Below are positions 1-11,765 of a stretch of DNA of 64,000 nt, piece after piece. A program made the translations under genes and the position numbers. Positions within the stretch are counted from its first letter, which is position 1, and every line of letters starts with the position of its first letter. The notes under the pieces are model-generated. The model did no database searches. It had not been told where the DNA came from and saw nothing but the letters and a program-made list of their open reading frames with translations. Source of the DNA: Neisseria sp. DTU_2020_1000833_1_SI_GRL_NUU_006 (GTDB taxonomy: Bacteria; Pseudomonadota; Gammaproteobacteria; Burkholderiales; Neisseriaceae); NCBI GenBank assembly GCA_032388755.1, contig CP135593.1:1426001-1490000 (forward strand), given 5' to 3'.

Positions 1-310
1 TATTTCCATTTGAAATTAAATTATTAAGTGTATCAGAGACATCTTCATCCAAGTTCTTAAGTTCTGATAAGTTCAAAGAATCAACATAATTTTTATTATT
101 TTTCCTATATTTTTCTATGCACTCAGATAAATCATAATAAATAGTACACACAAGATTTAGAATCGCTCTAAACAATTTTTTAATTAGTTCAACATATACT
201 CTATCATCATTAACATTCTTGAATTTTTCAGGTTTCTTTTCATTGAAAAAACTTCTAAGAGAGTTAATTTCCGACATAATCCTATCTATATTATCTAGAA
301 TTTTTCTCAT
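1..310 (-). CDS. AT-rich open frame of unknown function, runs off the window start
   Basis: Downstream of the glnS junction the same minus-strand frame stays open to base 1 in strikingly AT-rich DNA, where random frames should hit stops quickly. It therefore looks like genuine foreign coding sequence. Possible internal starts are ATG at 310-308 (MRKILDNIDRIMSEINS) and ATG at 277-275 (MSEINSLRSFF). The visible product is lysine- and asparagine-rich and looks largely helical. I recognise no family. Base composition is unlike everything else in the window, which points to recent transfer. Only about 100 residues are visible, so no function is proposed. Confidence 0.45.
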   Translation of the reverse strand, partial: MRKILDNIDRIMSEINSLRSFFNEKKPEKFKNVNDDRVYVELIKKLFRAILNLVCTIYYDLSECIEKYRKNNKNYVDSLNLSELKNLDEDVSDTLNNLISNGN

Positions 311-329
311 TAAAACAGTTGGTGGAATA

Positions 330-1072
<743 letters not shown>

Positions 1073-1100
1073 AATGGTTCTTTATTGGGAAGGGATTGGG

Positions 1101-1135
1101 TTTCAGACGACATATTTATAAAAAGTCGTCTGAAA
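1101..1135 (-). terminator. Inverted DUS pair, terminator of the DeoR-type gene
   Basis: TTTCAGACGAC and GTCGTCTGAAA face each other with a short AT loop, between the end of the DeoR-type gene and the glnS start. Confidence 0.7.
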
Positions 1136-1181
1136 AGGGCTTTATTGTACCCGACTTGACTCTATCGTTATAGTGGCGCAC

Positions 1182-1958
1182 TCAAAGCGGCACAGGTTCG
1201 GCAACCAGCCATTCTACGCCCGCATCGCCCAAAACCTTCTGCATGGCGGCTTCCGGTACGCGGTCGGTAAATACTTTGTCAAACGAGCCGATGTCGCCCA
1301 GTCTGACCAAGGCATTGCTGTTGAATTTGCTGTGGTCCACGCCCAAATACCTGACCCGCGCATTGGTCATCATCGCCTGCATGACGCTGACTTCTTTATA
1401 GTCATAGTCCAAAAGCGAGCCGTCGTTTTCCACGCCGTGCGTACTCATGACGGCATAATCGACTTTAAACTGATTGATAAAATCGACCGTCGCCACGCCC
1501 GTAATCCCGCCGTCCAAGGGGCGCACGACGCCGGAAGTGATGATGACGGTATAGTCGGTGCGCGCGGACGTGATGGAGGCGACGTAAATATTGTTGGTGA
1601 TAATCCGCAGGTTTTTACGCTGCTTGACCAACTCGGCGGCAACGGCTTCCATCGTCGTGCCTATACTGATAAACAGCGACGAATTGTCGGGAATGTGGGC
1701 AGCAATCAGGCGGGCGATGGCGTTTTTTTCATTTTGGCAGTGTTTTCGCTTGCCTTGCGCCACGCCGCCGGAAATATCGCCGACCGACGCTCCGCCGTGG
1801 TAACGCTTCAACTGCCGCGTTTCGCTCAATTCCTGTATGTCGCGGCGTATGGTCTGCGGGGTAACGTCCAAGGCTTCCGCAAGCTGCTCGACCGTCATGA
1901 AATGCTGCTCGCGCACGAGCGTGAGGATATGTTCGTGTCTCTGTATTTTCGGTTTCAT
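1182..1958 (-). CDS. DeoR/GlpR-family transcriptional regulator
   Basis: A repressor of the DeoR family, which usually senses a phosphorylated sugar. The N-terminal winged helix-turn-helix covers about residues 1-57: MKPKIQRHEHILTLVREQHF, then VEQLAEALDVTPQTIRRDIQ, the classic DeoR recognition helix, then LKRYHGGA. The C-terminal DeoRC sensor domain follows, with SLFISIGTT and the GVDHSKF motif typical of the family. The ATG at 1958 was chosen because the family starts with this KxxRHexIL segment; an upstream in-frame start at 2018 would add 20 atypical residues. About 258 residues, normal length. No sugar operon is adjacent, so the ligand and targets cannot be read from context. Confidence 0.85.
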   Translation of the reverse strand: MKPKIQRHEHILTLVREQHFMTVEQLAEALDVTPQTIRRDIQELSETRQLKRYHGGASVGDISGGVAQGKRKHCQNEKNAIARLIAAHIPDNSSLFISIGTTMEAVAAELVKQRKNLRIITNNIYVASITSARTDYTVIITSGVVRPLDGGITGVATVDFINQFKVDYAVMSTHGVENDGSLLDYDYKEVSVMQAMMTNARVRYLGVDHSKFNSNALVRLGDIGSFDKVFTDRVPEAAMQKVLGDAGVEWLVAEPVPL

Positions 1959-2061
1959 CTGGATTCGTTTCCATTCGTTCCGGTTCGTTTGAATTCGGAT
2001 TGTACGCCTTTTGCCCAAAGCCGGAAAAGGCAGCCGTCTATTTGGCTTTTGCTAAAACCAA

Positions 2062-2101
2062 AGGTCGTCTGAAAACCTGAATCGTGGTTTTCAGACGACC
2101 T
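2062..2101. terminator. DUS-pair terminator
   Basis: AGGTCGTCTGAAAACC pairs with GGTTTTCAGACGACCT, a 16-bp perfect stem after the nitroreductase gene. Confidence 0.8.
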
Positions 2102-2119
2102 GTTTATATTGCAAACCGT

Positions 2120-2677
2120 TTACCAAGTCGTTACGAATTGTTCCAAATCGGTATTTTTCGCACCGCCCCCCTCTTCCACAGGAGAGCCGACCATCATCAG
2201 CCCGATAATCTTGTCTTTATCCGAACAGCCGAATGCTTCGCGCAAGAGCGGGCTGTTGACCCACATTCCCGTAATCCACACGTTGTCGAAGCCCTGCGCG
2301 GAAGCGGCAAGCTGCAACCCGTAGGCGGCACAGCCCGCGCTCAACATCTGTTCCCATTCGGGTTTGGGCTTCGCCACTTCGCGATTAGGCGCAAAAGTTA
2401 CGCCGATAACCATCGGAGCCATACTGCCCACCCGCTCAGCCTTTCTCATAACATCGTCGCCAAAATTCAATTCGGTAACGGTCCGGCACAAAATTTCGCG
2501 GAAACGTTGCAATCCTTCCGCGCTTTGAATGACAGTGAAGCGGAACGGACGCATATTGCCGTGATCGGGAACCTGCGTAGCGGCTTGAAGCATCGCTTCC
2601 AGTTGTTCTGCGTTCGGCGCGGGAGCAGTCAGTTTTTTAGATGAACGACGTGTGGTGAGAAGTTGTAAAGCGTCCAT
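2120..2677 (-). CDS. YdjA-like NAD(P)H nitroreductase
   Basis: A small FMN-dependent nitroreductase-fold protein of 185 residues. It starts MDALQLLTTRRS, then has the PDHGNMRPFRF segment that shapes the FMN site, and later SAGCAAYGLQLAA and FGCSDKDKIIGLMMVGSP. This arrangement and length match the YdjA branch (E. coli YdjA, 183 residues) rather than NfsB. The physiological substrate of YdjA proteins is unclear. It is a cytosolic single gene with its own DUS terminator, divided from serC by about 230 bases. A second, distinct nitroreductase (NfsB type) lies at 18715. Confidence 0.85.
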   Translation of the reverse strand: MDALQLLTTRRSSKKLTAPAPNAEQLEAMLQAATQVPDHGNMRPFRFTVIQSAEGLQRFREILCRTVTELNFGDDVMRKAERVGSMAPMVIGVTFAPNREVAKPKPEWEQMLSAGCAAYGLQLAASAQGFDNVWITGMWVNSPLLREAFGCSDKDKIIGLMMVGSPVEEGGGAKNTDLEQFVTTW

Positions 2678-2845
2678 TTTTTTCTTTCGAACCAGTTAAA
2701 ACAGCGGATTTTATAGCACAAAGCGAATTGAAACACCATGTTTGAAAATGCGGCTGAAAGGCAGAGCAATGCGACAGGTGCCAACATCATTACATAAATT
2801 TACTCTATATAAATAGAAGCCGTTAATCTGCCGCCTCCAATATAG

Positions 2846-2886
2846 AGGTCGTCTGAAAACAAGCGCGGCAAATTTTCAGATGACCT
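2846..2886 (-). terminator. DUS-pair terminator after serC
   Basis: AGGTCGTCTGAAAA pairs with TTTTCAGATGACCT (one mismatch), 20 bases past the serC stop. Confidence 0.75.
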
Positions 2887-2907
2887 TTATATATAGAAAT
2901 AAAACCC

Positions 2908-4014
2908 TTAGCCGTAACGCCGTTGGAAATCGCTCATAAAGTCCGCCAAAGCCTGTACGCCTTCGAGCGGCATGGCGTTGTAGATGCTGGCGCGCATACC
3001 GCCGACGGTTTTGTAGCCTTTGAGCAGGCACAAGCCTTGCAGTTCGGCTTCGAGGACAAAGCGGCGGTCGAGTTCGGCTGAGGCGGTTTGGAAGACGACG
3101 TTCATTTTCGAGCGGGCATCGGGGCGGATTCGGTTGATGTAGAAGCCGCCGCTGCCGTCGATGGCGTCGTAAAGCGTTTGGGCTTTGATGTTGTTGACGG
3201 CTTCGATTTTCTTCACGCCGCCTTGCGTCAGCAGCCAGCGGAACACTAAACCGGACATATAAATGGCGTAGGTGGACGGGGTGTTGTACATGCCGTCGCG
3301 GTTGAGGTGGGAGCGGTAGTTGAAGACGTCGGGAATGCTGTCGGGGCGGCGGTCGAGCAGGTCTTCGCGGATGATGACGACGGTTGCGCCGGCGGGACCG
3401 ATGTTTTTTTGTGCGCCCGCGTAAATCAGCCCGTAGTCGGAAACGTCAAACTCGCGCGAGAGGATTTCGCTGGACATATCGCAAACGAGCGGCGGCAGGT
3501 CGTCTGAAAGTTTGGGAACGGTTTGGTATTGCAGACCGTTGACGGTTTCATTGATGGCGAAGTGGACGAAGGCGGAGTTTTTGTCTATGTCCCAAGTTTC
3601 GACGGGTGGCAGGGCGGTATAGTCGAATTGTTCGCCGCCGTGCGCAGCCAGTCGGATTTCGGCATCGGTCAAGCGGCTCATTTGTTCGTAGGCGATGCGG
3701 CTCCAGTTGCCCGTTACCACTGCGTCGGCAGACGGGAAGCCATGTGCCAGGTTCATCGCAACCATGTTGAATTGCGTGGTCGCGCCGCCTTGCAGGAATA
3801 GGATTTTGTAGTTGGAAGGAATGTTCAGCAGCGTACGCAAGTCTTGTTCGGCGTGATGGAGGATGCTGAGGAACATTTCCGAACGGTGGCTCATTGCCAT
3901 AACGGGGAAGCCTGTGCCGTTGTAGTCGAGCATTTCTTGCTGCGCGGTACGCAATACGGCTTCGGGCAGGACGGCGGGACCTGCGGAAAAGTTGTAGATG
4001 GGGCGGGCGGACAT
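2908..4014 (-). CDS. serC: Phosphoserine aminotransferase
   Basis: PLP enzyme of serine synthesis: 3-phosphohydroxypyruvate + glutamate to phosphoserine + 2-oxoglutarate. It also serves the pyridoxal 5'-phosphate pathway. The N-terminus YNFSAGPAVLPEAVL is the family hallmark. LFLQGGATTQF and the lysine segment YAGAQKNIGPAG (Schiff-base Lys near residue 200) are both present. The end, GMRASIYNAMPLEGVQALADFM, is the standard SerC C-terminus. 368 residues, full length. Transcribed alone, divergent from rimP. Confidence 0.97.
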   Translation of the reverse strand: MSARPIYNFSAGPAVLPEAVLRTAQQEMLDYNGTGFPVMAMSHRSEMFLSILHHAEQDLRTLLNIPSNYKILFLQGGATTQFNMVAMNLAHGFPSADAVVTGNWSRIAYEQMSRLTDAEIRLAAHGGEQFDYTALPPVETWDIDKNSAFVHFAINETVNGLQYQTVPKLSDDLPPLVCDMSSEILSREFDVSDYGLIYAGAQKNIGPAGATVVIIREDLLDRRPDSIPDVFNYRSHLNRDGMYNTPSTYAIYMSGLVFRWLLTQGGVKKIEAVNNIKAQTLYDAIDGSGGFYINRIRPDARSKMNVVFQTASAELDRRFVLEAELQGLCLLKGYKTVGGMRASIYNAMPLEGVQALADFMSDFQRRYG

Positions 4015-4291
4015 GGCAATGCCTTTTTGTTTCGATGATAACAGCTTTGGATTTTAGAATGACGGCGTGCTTCGTGCAAGCCGTATGGCAGGAAAATGGG
4101 GTCGTCTGAAAAAGAAATGTTGAAAATAAAATGATGATTATCAATGGGTAAGATTTAATGGCGATTTTTCAGACGACCGTTTTTGTCAACAATTTTAAGC
4201 TTGGTTTTATGCTGTCAAGCATATTCATTCTATGAGGTCGTCTGAAAAAAGCCGCGATAAATCAACGCTTTTCTTTTGAGTGGAAAGCGGT

Positions 4292-4297
4292 TATAAT
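4292..4297 (+). promoter_or_regulatory. Candidate -10 box for the rimP-nusA-infB operon
   Basis: A perfect TATAAT about 75 bases before the rimP ATG. No good -35 box is seen at the right spacing. Confidence 0.4.
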
Positions 4298-4320
4298 AAG
4301 CCAATTTTTCAATTTTGACG

Positions 4321-4346
4321 AAAAATGGCCACGGGGCCATTTTTTT
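4321..4346 (+). terminator. Leader hairpin with U-run before rimP (possible attenuator)
   Basis: AATGGCC pairs with GGCCATT and is followed at once by TTTTTT. It has the form of an intrinsic terminator but sits between the candidate -10 box and the rimP start, so it would act on the operon's own transcript. Confidence 0.6.
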
Positions 4347-4368
4347 GTTTATGTACTCCGGGAGATTC

Positions 4369-4800
4369 ATGGATATTCAAACAATTCTCGAAAAAACCCT
4401 GCCGGGTTTGGGCTACGAACTGGTCGATTTCGAGCTGACTGCGCAAGGCACGCTGCGCGTGTTCATCGATAAGGAAGGCGGTATCACCGTCGAAGACTGC
4501 GCGACCGTCAGCAATCATTTGAGCCGCGTGTTCATGGTGGAAGACATCGATTATAAAAATCTGGAAATTTCCAGCCCCGGCCTTGACCGGCCTCTGAAAA
4601 AAGCCGCCGATTTCGTGCGCTTTGCGGGACAACAGGCAAAAATCAAAACCCGCCTGCCGGTTGACGGACAAAAGAATTTTATCGGCCACATCGAGGGTTG
4701 TGAAAACGATACCGTAACGCTCTCTTTCGACGGCAAAACCGCGCAAATCGGCTTGGATAATATCGATAAAGCCCGCCTGCGCCCCGAATTTAAATTTTAA
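4369..4800 (+). CDS. rimP: Ribosome maturation factor RimP
   Basis: Cytosolic factor for maturation of the 30S subunit. The frame begins MDIQTILEKTLPGLGYELVD with the family motif GYELVDFEL, followed by LRVFIDKEGGITVEDC and the LEISSPGLDRPLKK motif typical of RimP/YhbC. The C-terminal SH3-like part ends with DNIDKARLRPEFKF. 143 residues. The ATG at 4369 is preceded by GGGAG at a normal distance; an earlier ATG at 4315 lies over the leader hairpin and is rejected. First gene of the conserved rimP-nusA-infB operon, with 25 bases to nusA. Confidence 0.95.
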   Translation: MDIQTILEKTLPGLGYELVDFELTAQGTLRVFIDKEGGITVEDCATVSNHLSRVFMVEDIDYKNLEISSPGLDRPLKKAADFVRFAGQQAKIKTRLPVDGQKNFIGHIEGCENDTVTLSFDGKTAQIGLDNIDKARLRPEFKF

Positions 4801-4825
4801 AACTTGATATTGGAGATTCTAAAAA

Positions 4826-6328
4826 ATGAGTCGCGAAATGTTGCAACTTGCCGAAGCGTTGGCAAGCGAGAAAAACGTTGAAGCGGAAGTGGTGTTCCAA
4901 GCATTGGAATTTGCCCTTTCTACCGCAGCCAAGAAAAAAGCCGACCGCGAGCACATGGATGTGCGCGTCGAAATCGACCGCGATACCGGCGAATATCATA
5001 CTTACCGCCGCTGGTTGATTGTTGCCGACGAGGATTACACCTATCCCGACTTGGAAAAAACCATCGAAGAAATCCAAGAAGAAATTCCGGGTACCGACAT
5101 TCAAATCGGCGATTACTACGAAGAAACGCTGCCGAACGAAGGCTTTGGCCGCCAAGCCGCGCAAACCGCCAAACAAATCATCCTGCAACGCATCCGCGAT
5201 GCCGAGCGCGAGCAAAATCTGAACGAATTCTTGGCCGTTAAAGAAGACATCGTTTCCGGTACGGTAAAACGCGTAGAGCGCCACGGCATCATCGTCGAAG
5301 TCGTTCCGGGCAAGCTGGACGCGCTGATTCCGCGCGAACAAATGATTCCGCGTGAAAACTTCCGCGGTGGCGACCGTATCCGCGCGCTGTTTTTGCGTGT
5401 GGACGAAATCGGCAACACCGGCCGCAAACAAGTCATCCTCAGCCGTACTTCGGGCGATTTCCTTGCGAAGCTTTACGAAATGGAAGTCCCTGAAATTGCA
5501 GACGGCTTGTTGGAAATCCGTGAAGTGGCGCGCGATCCGGGTCAACGTGCGAAAGTGGCGGTCAAAGCCAACGACCAACGCATCGATCCGCAAGGCACCT
5601 GTATCGGCGTGCGCGGCTCCCGTGTGAATGCCGTCAGCAACGAATTGGCAGGCGAGCGCATTGATGTGGTGCTGTGGTCGTCTGAAACTGCCGAGTTCGT
5701 GATGAACGCGCTGTCTCCTGCCGAAGTCAGCCGCATCGTGATTGACGAAGACAAACACGCGGTTGATGTGATCGTTGCCGAAGACCAGCTTGCGCTCGCT
5801 ATCGGCCGCGGCGGTCAAAACGTGCGCTTGGCATCCGATTTGACAGGTTGGCAGTTGAACATCATGACTGTCGAAGAAGCGGACGAACGCACCGCTGCCG
5901 AAGACGCAGCCATCCGCGACCTCTTCACCGCGCATCTGAACATCGACGACGAAACCGCCGATATTTTAGTTGAAGAAGGTTTTGCCACGCTGGAAGAAGT
6001 CGCTTACGTTCCGGCTGCCGAATTGCTTGCCATCGAAGGCTTTGACGAAGAAATCGTCGAAACCCTGCGTAACCGCGCGCGTGATGCGATTCTGACCATG
6101 GCGATTGCGTCCGAAGAGAAGCTGGAAGAAGTTTCAGACGACATGCGCAATCTGGACGGCGTAGATTCCGATATGCTCCGCAAACTGGCGGAAGCCGGCG
6201 TAACCACCCGCGACGACCTGGCGGAACTGGCCGTTGACGAACTGATTGAAATAACCGGTGTAGATGAAGAAGCGGCGAAAAAAGTGATTCTTGCCGCCCG
6301 CGAACACTGGTTTACTGAAGAGAACTAA
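4826..6328 (+). CDS. nusA: Transcription termination/antitermination factor NusA
   Basis: RNA-polymerase-bound factor that modulates pausing, termination and antitermination. 500 residues with the full domain order. N-terminal RNAP-binding domain: MSREMLQLAEALASEKNVE. S1 domain: about 135-200, GTVKRVERHGIIVEV. Two KH domains: VGVRGSR-type segment at CIGVRGSRVNAV and the second at LAIGRGGQNVRLA. Two C-terminal acidic repeats: IDDETADILVEEGFATLEEV and a second helix-hairpin-helix set. Middle gene of rimP-nusA-infB; its TAA shares a base with an ATG upstream of the infB start, so infB is probably translationally coupled. Confidence 0.97.
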   Translation: MSREMLQLAEALASEKNVEAEVVFQALEFALSTAAKKKADREHMDVRVEIDRDTGEYHTYRRWLIVADEDYTYPDLEKTIEEIQEEIPGTDIQIGDYYEETLPNEGFGRQAAQTAKQIILQRIRDAEREQNLNEFLAVKEDIVSGTVKRVERHGIIVEVVPGKLDALIPREQMIPRENFRGGDRIRALFLRVDEIGNTGRKQVILSRTSGDFLAKLYEMEVPEIADGLLEIREVARDPGQRAKVAVKANDQRIDPQGTCIGVRGSRVNAVSNELAGERIDVVLWSSETAEFVMNALSPAEVSRIVIDEDKHAVDVIVAEDQLALAIGRGGQNVRLASDLTGWQLNIMTVEEADERTAAEDAAIRDLFTAHLNIDDETADILVEEGFATLEEVAYVPAAELLAIEGFDEEIVETLRNRARDAILTMAIASEEKLEEVSDDMRNLDGVDSDMLRKLAEAGVTTRDDLAELAVDELIEITGVDEEAAKKVILAAREHWFTEEN

Positions 6329-6339
6329 TGGGGGTACAG

Positions 6340-9246
<2,907 letters not shown>

Positions 9247-9261
9247 TTTGCCGTTGTAAAT

Positions 9262-9308
9262 AAAAGGTCGTCTGAAAACCATGAAAAGTGGTTTTCAGAC
9301 GACCTTTT
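9262..9308 (+). terminator. DUS-pair terminator of rimP-nusA-infB
   Basis: Long inverted pair, AAAAGGTCGTCTGAAAACCA with its complement, ending in TTTT. Confidence 0.85.
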
Positions 9309-9609
9309 CCATATCTGCCGCATCAGAAGACAAGAAAGACAAATTAAGTTGAAAAGCCTAACAATCTTTTGAAATTAAAAGATTTCATTTAGATACAACT
9401 CTAACCCGAGATTACTTTATTGACGGACATTCAGGGGCATTTTTAGGGATATATTTTCGGGGTTATTTCAGAAACCCCAAATCATACCCCTGAAAACGGT
9501 TACTTCAATTAGGATGGATTAGGCGGGATTAGATGATAAATGGACACCGAAACCAGCGGAAAGCCTTATCTGTCTTGGCTTTGGTTTACGGCGTTAGACT
9601 GTGATAGAC
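9309..9609 (-). other. Probable scar of a tRNA-Leu-integrated element (integrase remnant)
   Basis: There is no intact gene here. On the minus strand, 3' of tRNA-Leu, are G-rich and C-rich short repeats (GGGGTATG, TTTGGGGTTTC, ACCCCG, ATATCCC). These are followed by ATG at 9440 and the codons M-P-L-N-V-R-Q, then TAA at 9419-9417. P4-type tyrosine integrases next to tRNA genes often have such runs upstream and often begin M-P-L-(T/N)-x-x-Q. The likely reading is an integrase gene cut just after its start. The resemblance is short and comes from memory of the family, so this stays tentative. Confidence 0.4.
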
Positions 9610-9636
9610 AAAAAAATAACCGCTCTAAAAGCGGTT
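9610..9636 (-). terminator. Terminator of tRNA-Leu
   Basis: On the minus strand AACCGC, loop, GCGGTT, then a run of T; immediately after the tRNA CCA end. Confidence 0.85.
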
Positions 9637-9637
9637 G

Positions 9638-9722
9638 TGGTGCCCAGGGTCGGACTCGAACCGACACACCTTGCGGAGGGGGATTTTGAGTCCCCTGCGT
9701 CTACCAATTTCGCCACCTGGGC
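9638..9722 (-). tRNA. tRNA-Leu (anticodon CAA)
   Basis: 85-base class II tRNA on the minus strand. The acceptor stem GCCCAGG pairs with CCTGGGC and the genome encodes CCA. The anticodon stem-loop GGGGA-CTCAAAA-TCCCC gives anticodon CAA (reads UUG). The variable arm is long, and the T-loop reads GGTTCGAGTCC. A tRNA of this kind is a common integrase target, consistent with the remnant beside it. Confidence 0.95.
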
Positions 9723-10011
9723 TGGTGAAGAAGTCGCTATTATAGCGGCGTATTCGGGCTTGTAAAGCAAAATCTTTCCTTTTTTGCAGATATATTGCTT
9801 ATATTTTTGATTTTTAAAAACATTAAATTTATTTTATTTTGTTCCCGACGCGCCCTACTCTTTCCACTTATATCAAACATCATTCATTTTCAGCCGAAAA
9901 ATGGCATAAACCGCTATATTAAATGTTGCAAACGCGCTAAGATGGCGGCGTTCGTTTCATTTTTTATTTTCAGACGACGTTCACACACCATACCCGCATT
10001 GGAGAATTTTT

Positions 10012-10728
10012 ATGATGCCTACTGCAATCCGTACCGCCATTTTGGGCGCATTCGCCCTTACCGCACTTGCTGCCTGCAAACCTGAAGCCAAAACGCCGGA
10101 ACAAAATCCCGCGACTGCTTCAGCCGCTTCTTCAACAGCGTCCGCCCCAGCCGCAACGCCTGCTTCTTCTCCTGAAACGACGACCTCGCTTAATGCTGCT
10201 GCCGCTCCTAAACCGCAAGGTCCGGGAACGGATATGCGTAAAGAAGACATCGGCGGCGATTTCACGCTGACCGACGGCGACGGCAAGCCGTTCAGCTTAA
10301 GCGACCTGAAAGGCAAAGTCGTGATCCTGTCCTTCGGCTATACACACTGCCCCGACGTTTGCCCGACCGAATTGCTGACTTACAGCGACACATTGAAACA
10401 ATTGGGCGATCAGGCGAAAGATGTGAAAGTAGTGTTCGTCAGCATCGACCCCGAGCGCGACACGCCTGAAGTCATCAGCAAATACGTCAAGCAGTTCAAT
10501 CCTGAATTTATCGGTCTGACTGCGACAGGCGACCAAAGCCTGCCGGTCATCAAACAGCAATACCGCGTGGTTTCCTCCAAAGTGGTTCAGAAGGAAGACA
10601 GCGAAAACTATTTGGTTGACCACTCTTCCGGCGCGTATCTGATCGACAAAAACGGCGAAGTGGCGATTTTCTCGCCTTACGGCAGCGAACCGGCAACCAT
10701 TGCCGCCGACATCAAGAAACTGCTTTGA
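10012..10728 (+). CDS. SCO1/SenC/PrrC-family copper chaperone lipoprotein
   Basis: Periplasmic, membrane-anchored thioredoxin-fold protein that helps insert copper into cytochrome oxidase and may also act in redox defence. The N-terminus has a lipoprotein signal with lipobox LTALAAC (Cys near residue 22). A low-complexity Ala/Pro/Ser linker follows to about residue 75. The SCO domain contains SFGYTHCPDVCPTEL, where CPDVC is the copper-binding CxxxC. The distant third ligand His is in VDHSSGAYLIDKNG. 238 residues. Start: two adjacent ATGs at 10012 and 10015, behind GGAG. Monocistronic with its own terminator. Confidence 0.93.
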   Translation: MMPTAIRTAILGAFALTALAACKPEAKTPEQNPATASAASSTASAPAATPASSPETTTSLNAAAAPKPQGPGTDMRKEDIGGDFTLTDGDGKPFSLSDLKGKVVILSFGYTHCPDVCPTELLTYSDTLKQLGDQAKDVKVVFVSIDPERDTPEVISKYVKQFNPEFIGLTATGDQSLPVIKQQYRVVSSKVVQKEDSENYLVDHSSGAYLIDKNGEVAIFSPYGSEPATIAADIKKLL

Positions 10729-10737
10729 TCCACATGG

Positions 10738-10778
10738 GGTCGTCTGAATGCCGGTTGCGGTTTTCAGACGACCTTTTT
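10738..10778 (+). terminator. DUS-pair terminator after the SCO1 gene
   Basis: GGTCGTCTGAA pairs with TTCAGACGACC and is followed by TTTTT. Confidence 0.8.
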
Positions 10779-10791
10779 CCCATCTGAAACA

Positions 10792-10946
10792 TATAGTGGA
10801 TTAACTAAATCAGGACAAGGCGACGAAGCCGCAGACAGTACAGATATTACGGAACCGATTCACTTGGTGCTTCAGCACCTTAGAGAATCGTTCTCTTTGA
10901 GCTAAGGCGAGGCAACGCCGTACTGGTTTAAAGTTAATCCACTATA
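10792..10946. repeat. Full-length Correia repeat element (about 155 bp)
   Basis: Bounded by inverted ends TATAGTGGATTAA and TTAATCCACTATA, with the known internal landmarks: ACAAGGCGACGAAGCCG, the long-form insert with CTTCAGCACCTTAGAG, and GCAACGCCGTACTGG. It lies 62 bases before hisG. Correia ends are known to supply promoters, IHF sites or RNase III targets, so it may shape hisG expression. Confidence 0.93.
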
Positions 10947-11008
10947 CAATGGAGAAAGTCAGACCGCCTGCTTGGTACGGGTTAAAAGTCTGACAGCACA
11001 CAACAACA

Positions 11009-11662
11009 ATGACTGAAAACACACTGACCATCGCCCTGTCCAAAGGACGCATCTTTGAAGAAACGTTGCCGCTTTTGGCAGCGGCGGGCATTGTTCCCGC
11101 CGAAGCTCCCGAGAAATCGCGCAAACTGATTATCGGCACCAACCATGAAAACATCCGACTCGTCATCGTCCGCGCCACCGACGTGCCGACTTACGTCCAA
11201 TACGGCGCGGCAGACTTCGGCATCGCGGGTAAAGACGTTTTGATCGAACACGGCGGCAGCGGGCTTTACCAGCCGCTGGATTTGCACATCGCCGAATGCC
11301 GCATGATGGTCGCCGTGCGCAAAGGTTTCGACTACGCCGCCGCCTCGCAGCCCGGCAGCCGCCTGCGCATTGCGACGAAATACCCCAACATCGCCGCCGA
11401 GCATTTCGCCGGCAAAGGCGTACACGTTGACATCATCAAACTTTACGGCTCGATGGAGCTTGCGCCGCTGGTCGGCCTGAGCGACGCCATCGTCGATTTG
11501 GTCTCCACCGGCAACACGCTTAAGGCAAACGGTTTGGAAGCGGTCGAACACGTTGTCGATATTTCCAGCCGTCTGGTGGTCAACAAAGCCGCATTGAAAA
11601 CGAAACACGCGCTGCTGGAGCCGATTATTCAGGCGTTCGGCAGCGCAGCGAAGGCGGGGTGA
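11009..11662 (+). CDS. hisG: ATP phosphoribosyltransferase, short form
   Basis: First step of histidine synthesis: ATP + PRPP to phosphoribosyl-ATP. 217 residues, the short HisG that lacks the C-terminal regulatory domain and normally works with HisZ. Motifs: LTIALSKGRIFEETLPLL at the start, DVPTYVQYGAADFGIAGKD, and the PRPP loop DLVSTGNTLKANGL near residue 170. A Correia element lies directly upstream. hisD follows only after a DUS terminator and an unrelated nuclease gene. Confidence 0.95.
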   Translation: MTENTLTIALSKGRIFEETLPLLAAAGIVPAEAPEKSRKLIIGTNHENIRLVIVRATDVPTYVQYGAADFGIAGKDVLIEHGGSGLYQPLDLHIAECRMMVAVRKGFDYAAASQPGSRLRIATKYPNIAAEHFAGKGVHVDIIKLYGSMELAPLVGLSDAIVDLVSTGNTLKANGLEAVEHVVDISSRLVVNKAALKTKHALLEPIIQAFGSAAKAG

Positions 11663-11685
11663 GCGTTCATTTGAATGAAGATGCG

Positions 11686-11730
11686 TTTTCAGACGACCCT
11701 AGCCGCTTCCGCCGACAGGTCGTCTGAAAA
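11686..11730 (+). terminator. Inverted DUS pair between hisG and the GIY-YIG gene
   Basis: TTTTCAGACGACC and GGTCGTCTGAAAA are separated by a GC-rich loop. It lacks a clear T-run on the plus strand, so termination may be partial. Confidence 0.55.
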
Positions 11731-11765
11731 TACCACCGGCAGTAAACTGTATAGGAGGATTTAAA

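Noticed and set aside
4099..4250. Terminator from the scattered DUS between serC and rimP
   Set aside because: The facing copies at about 4099 and 4168 are too far apart for a compact hairpin, and the one at about 4237 is single.
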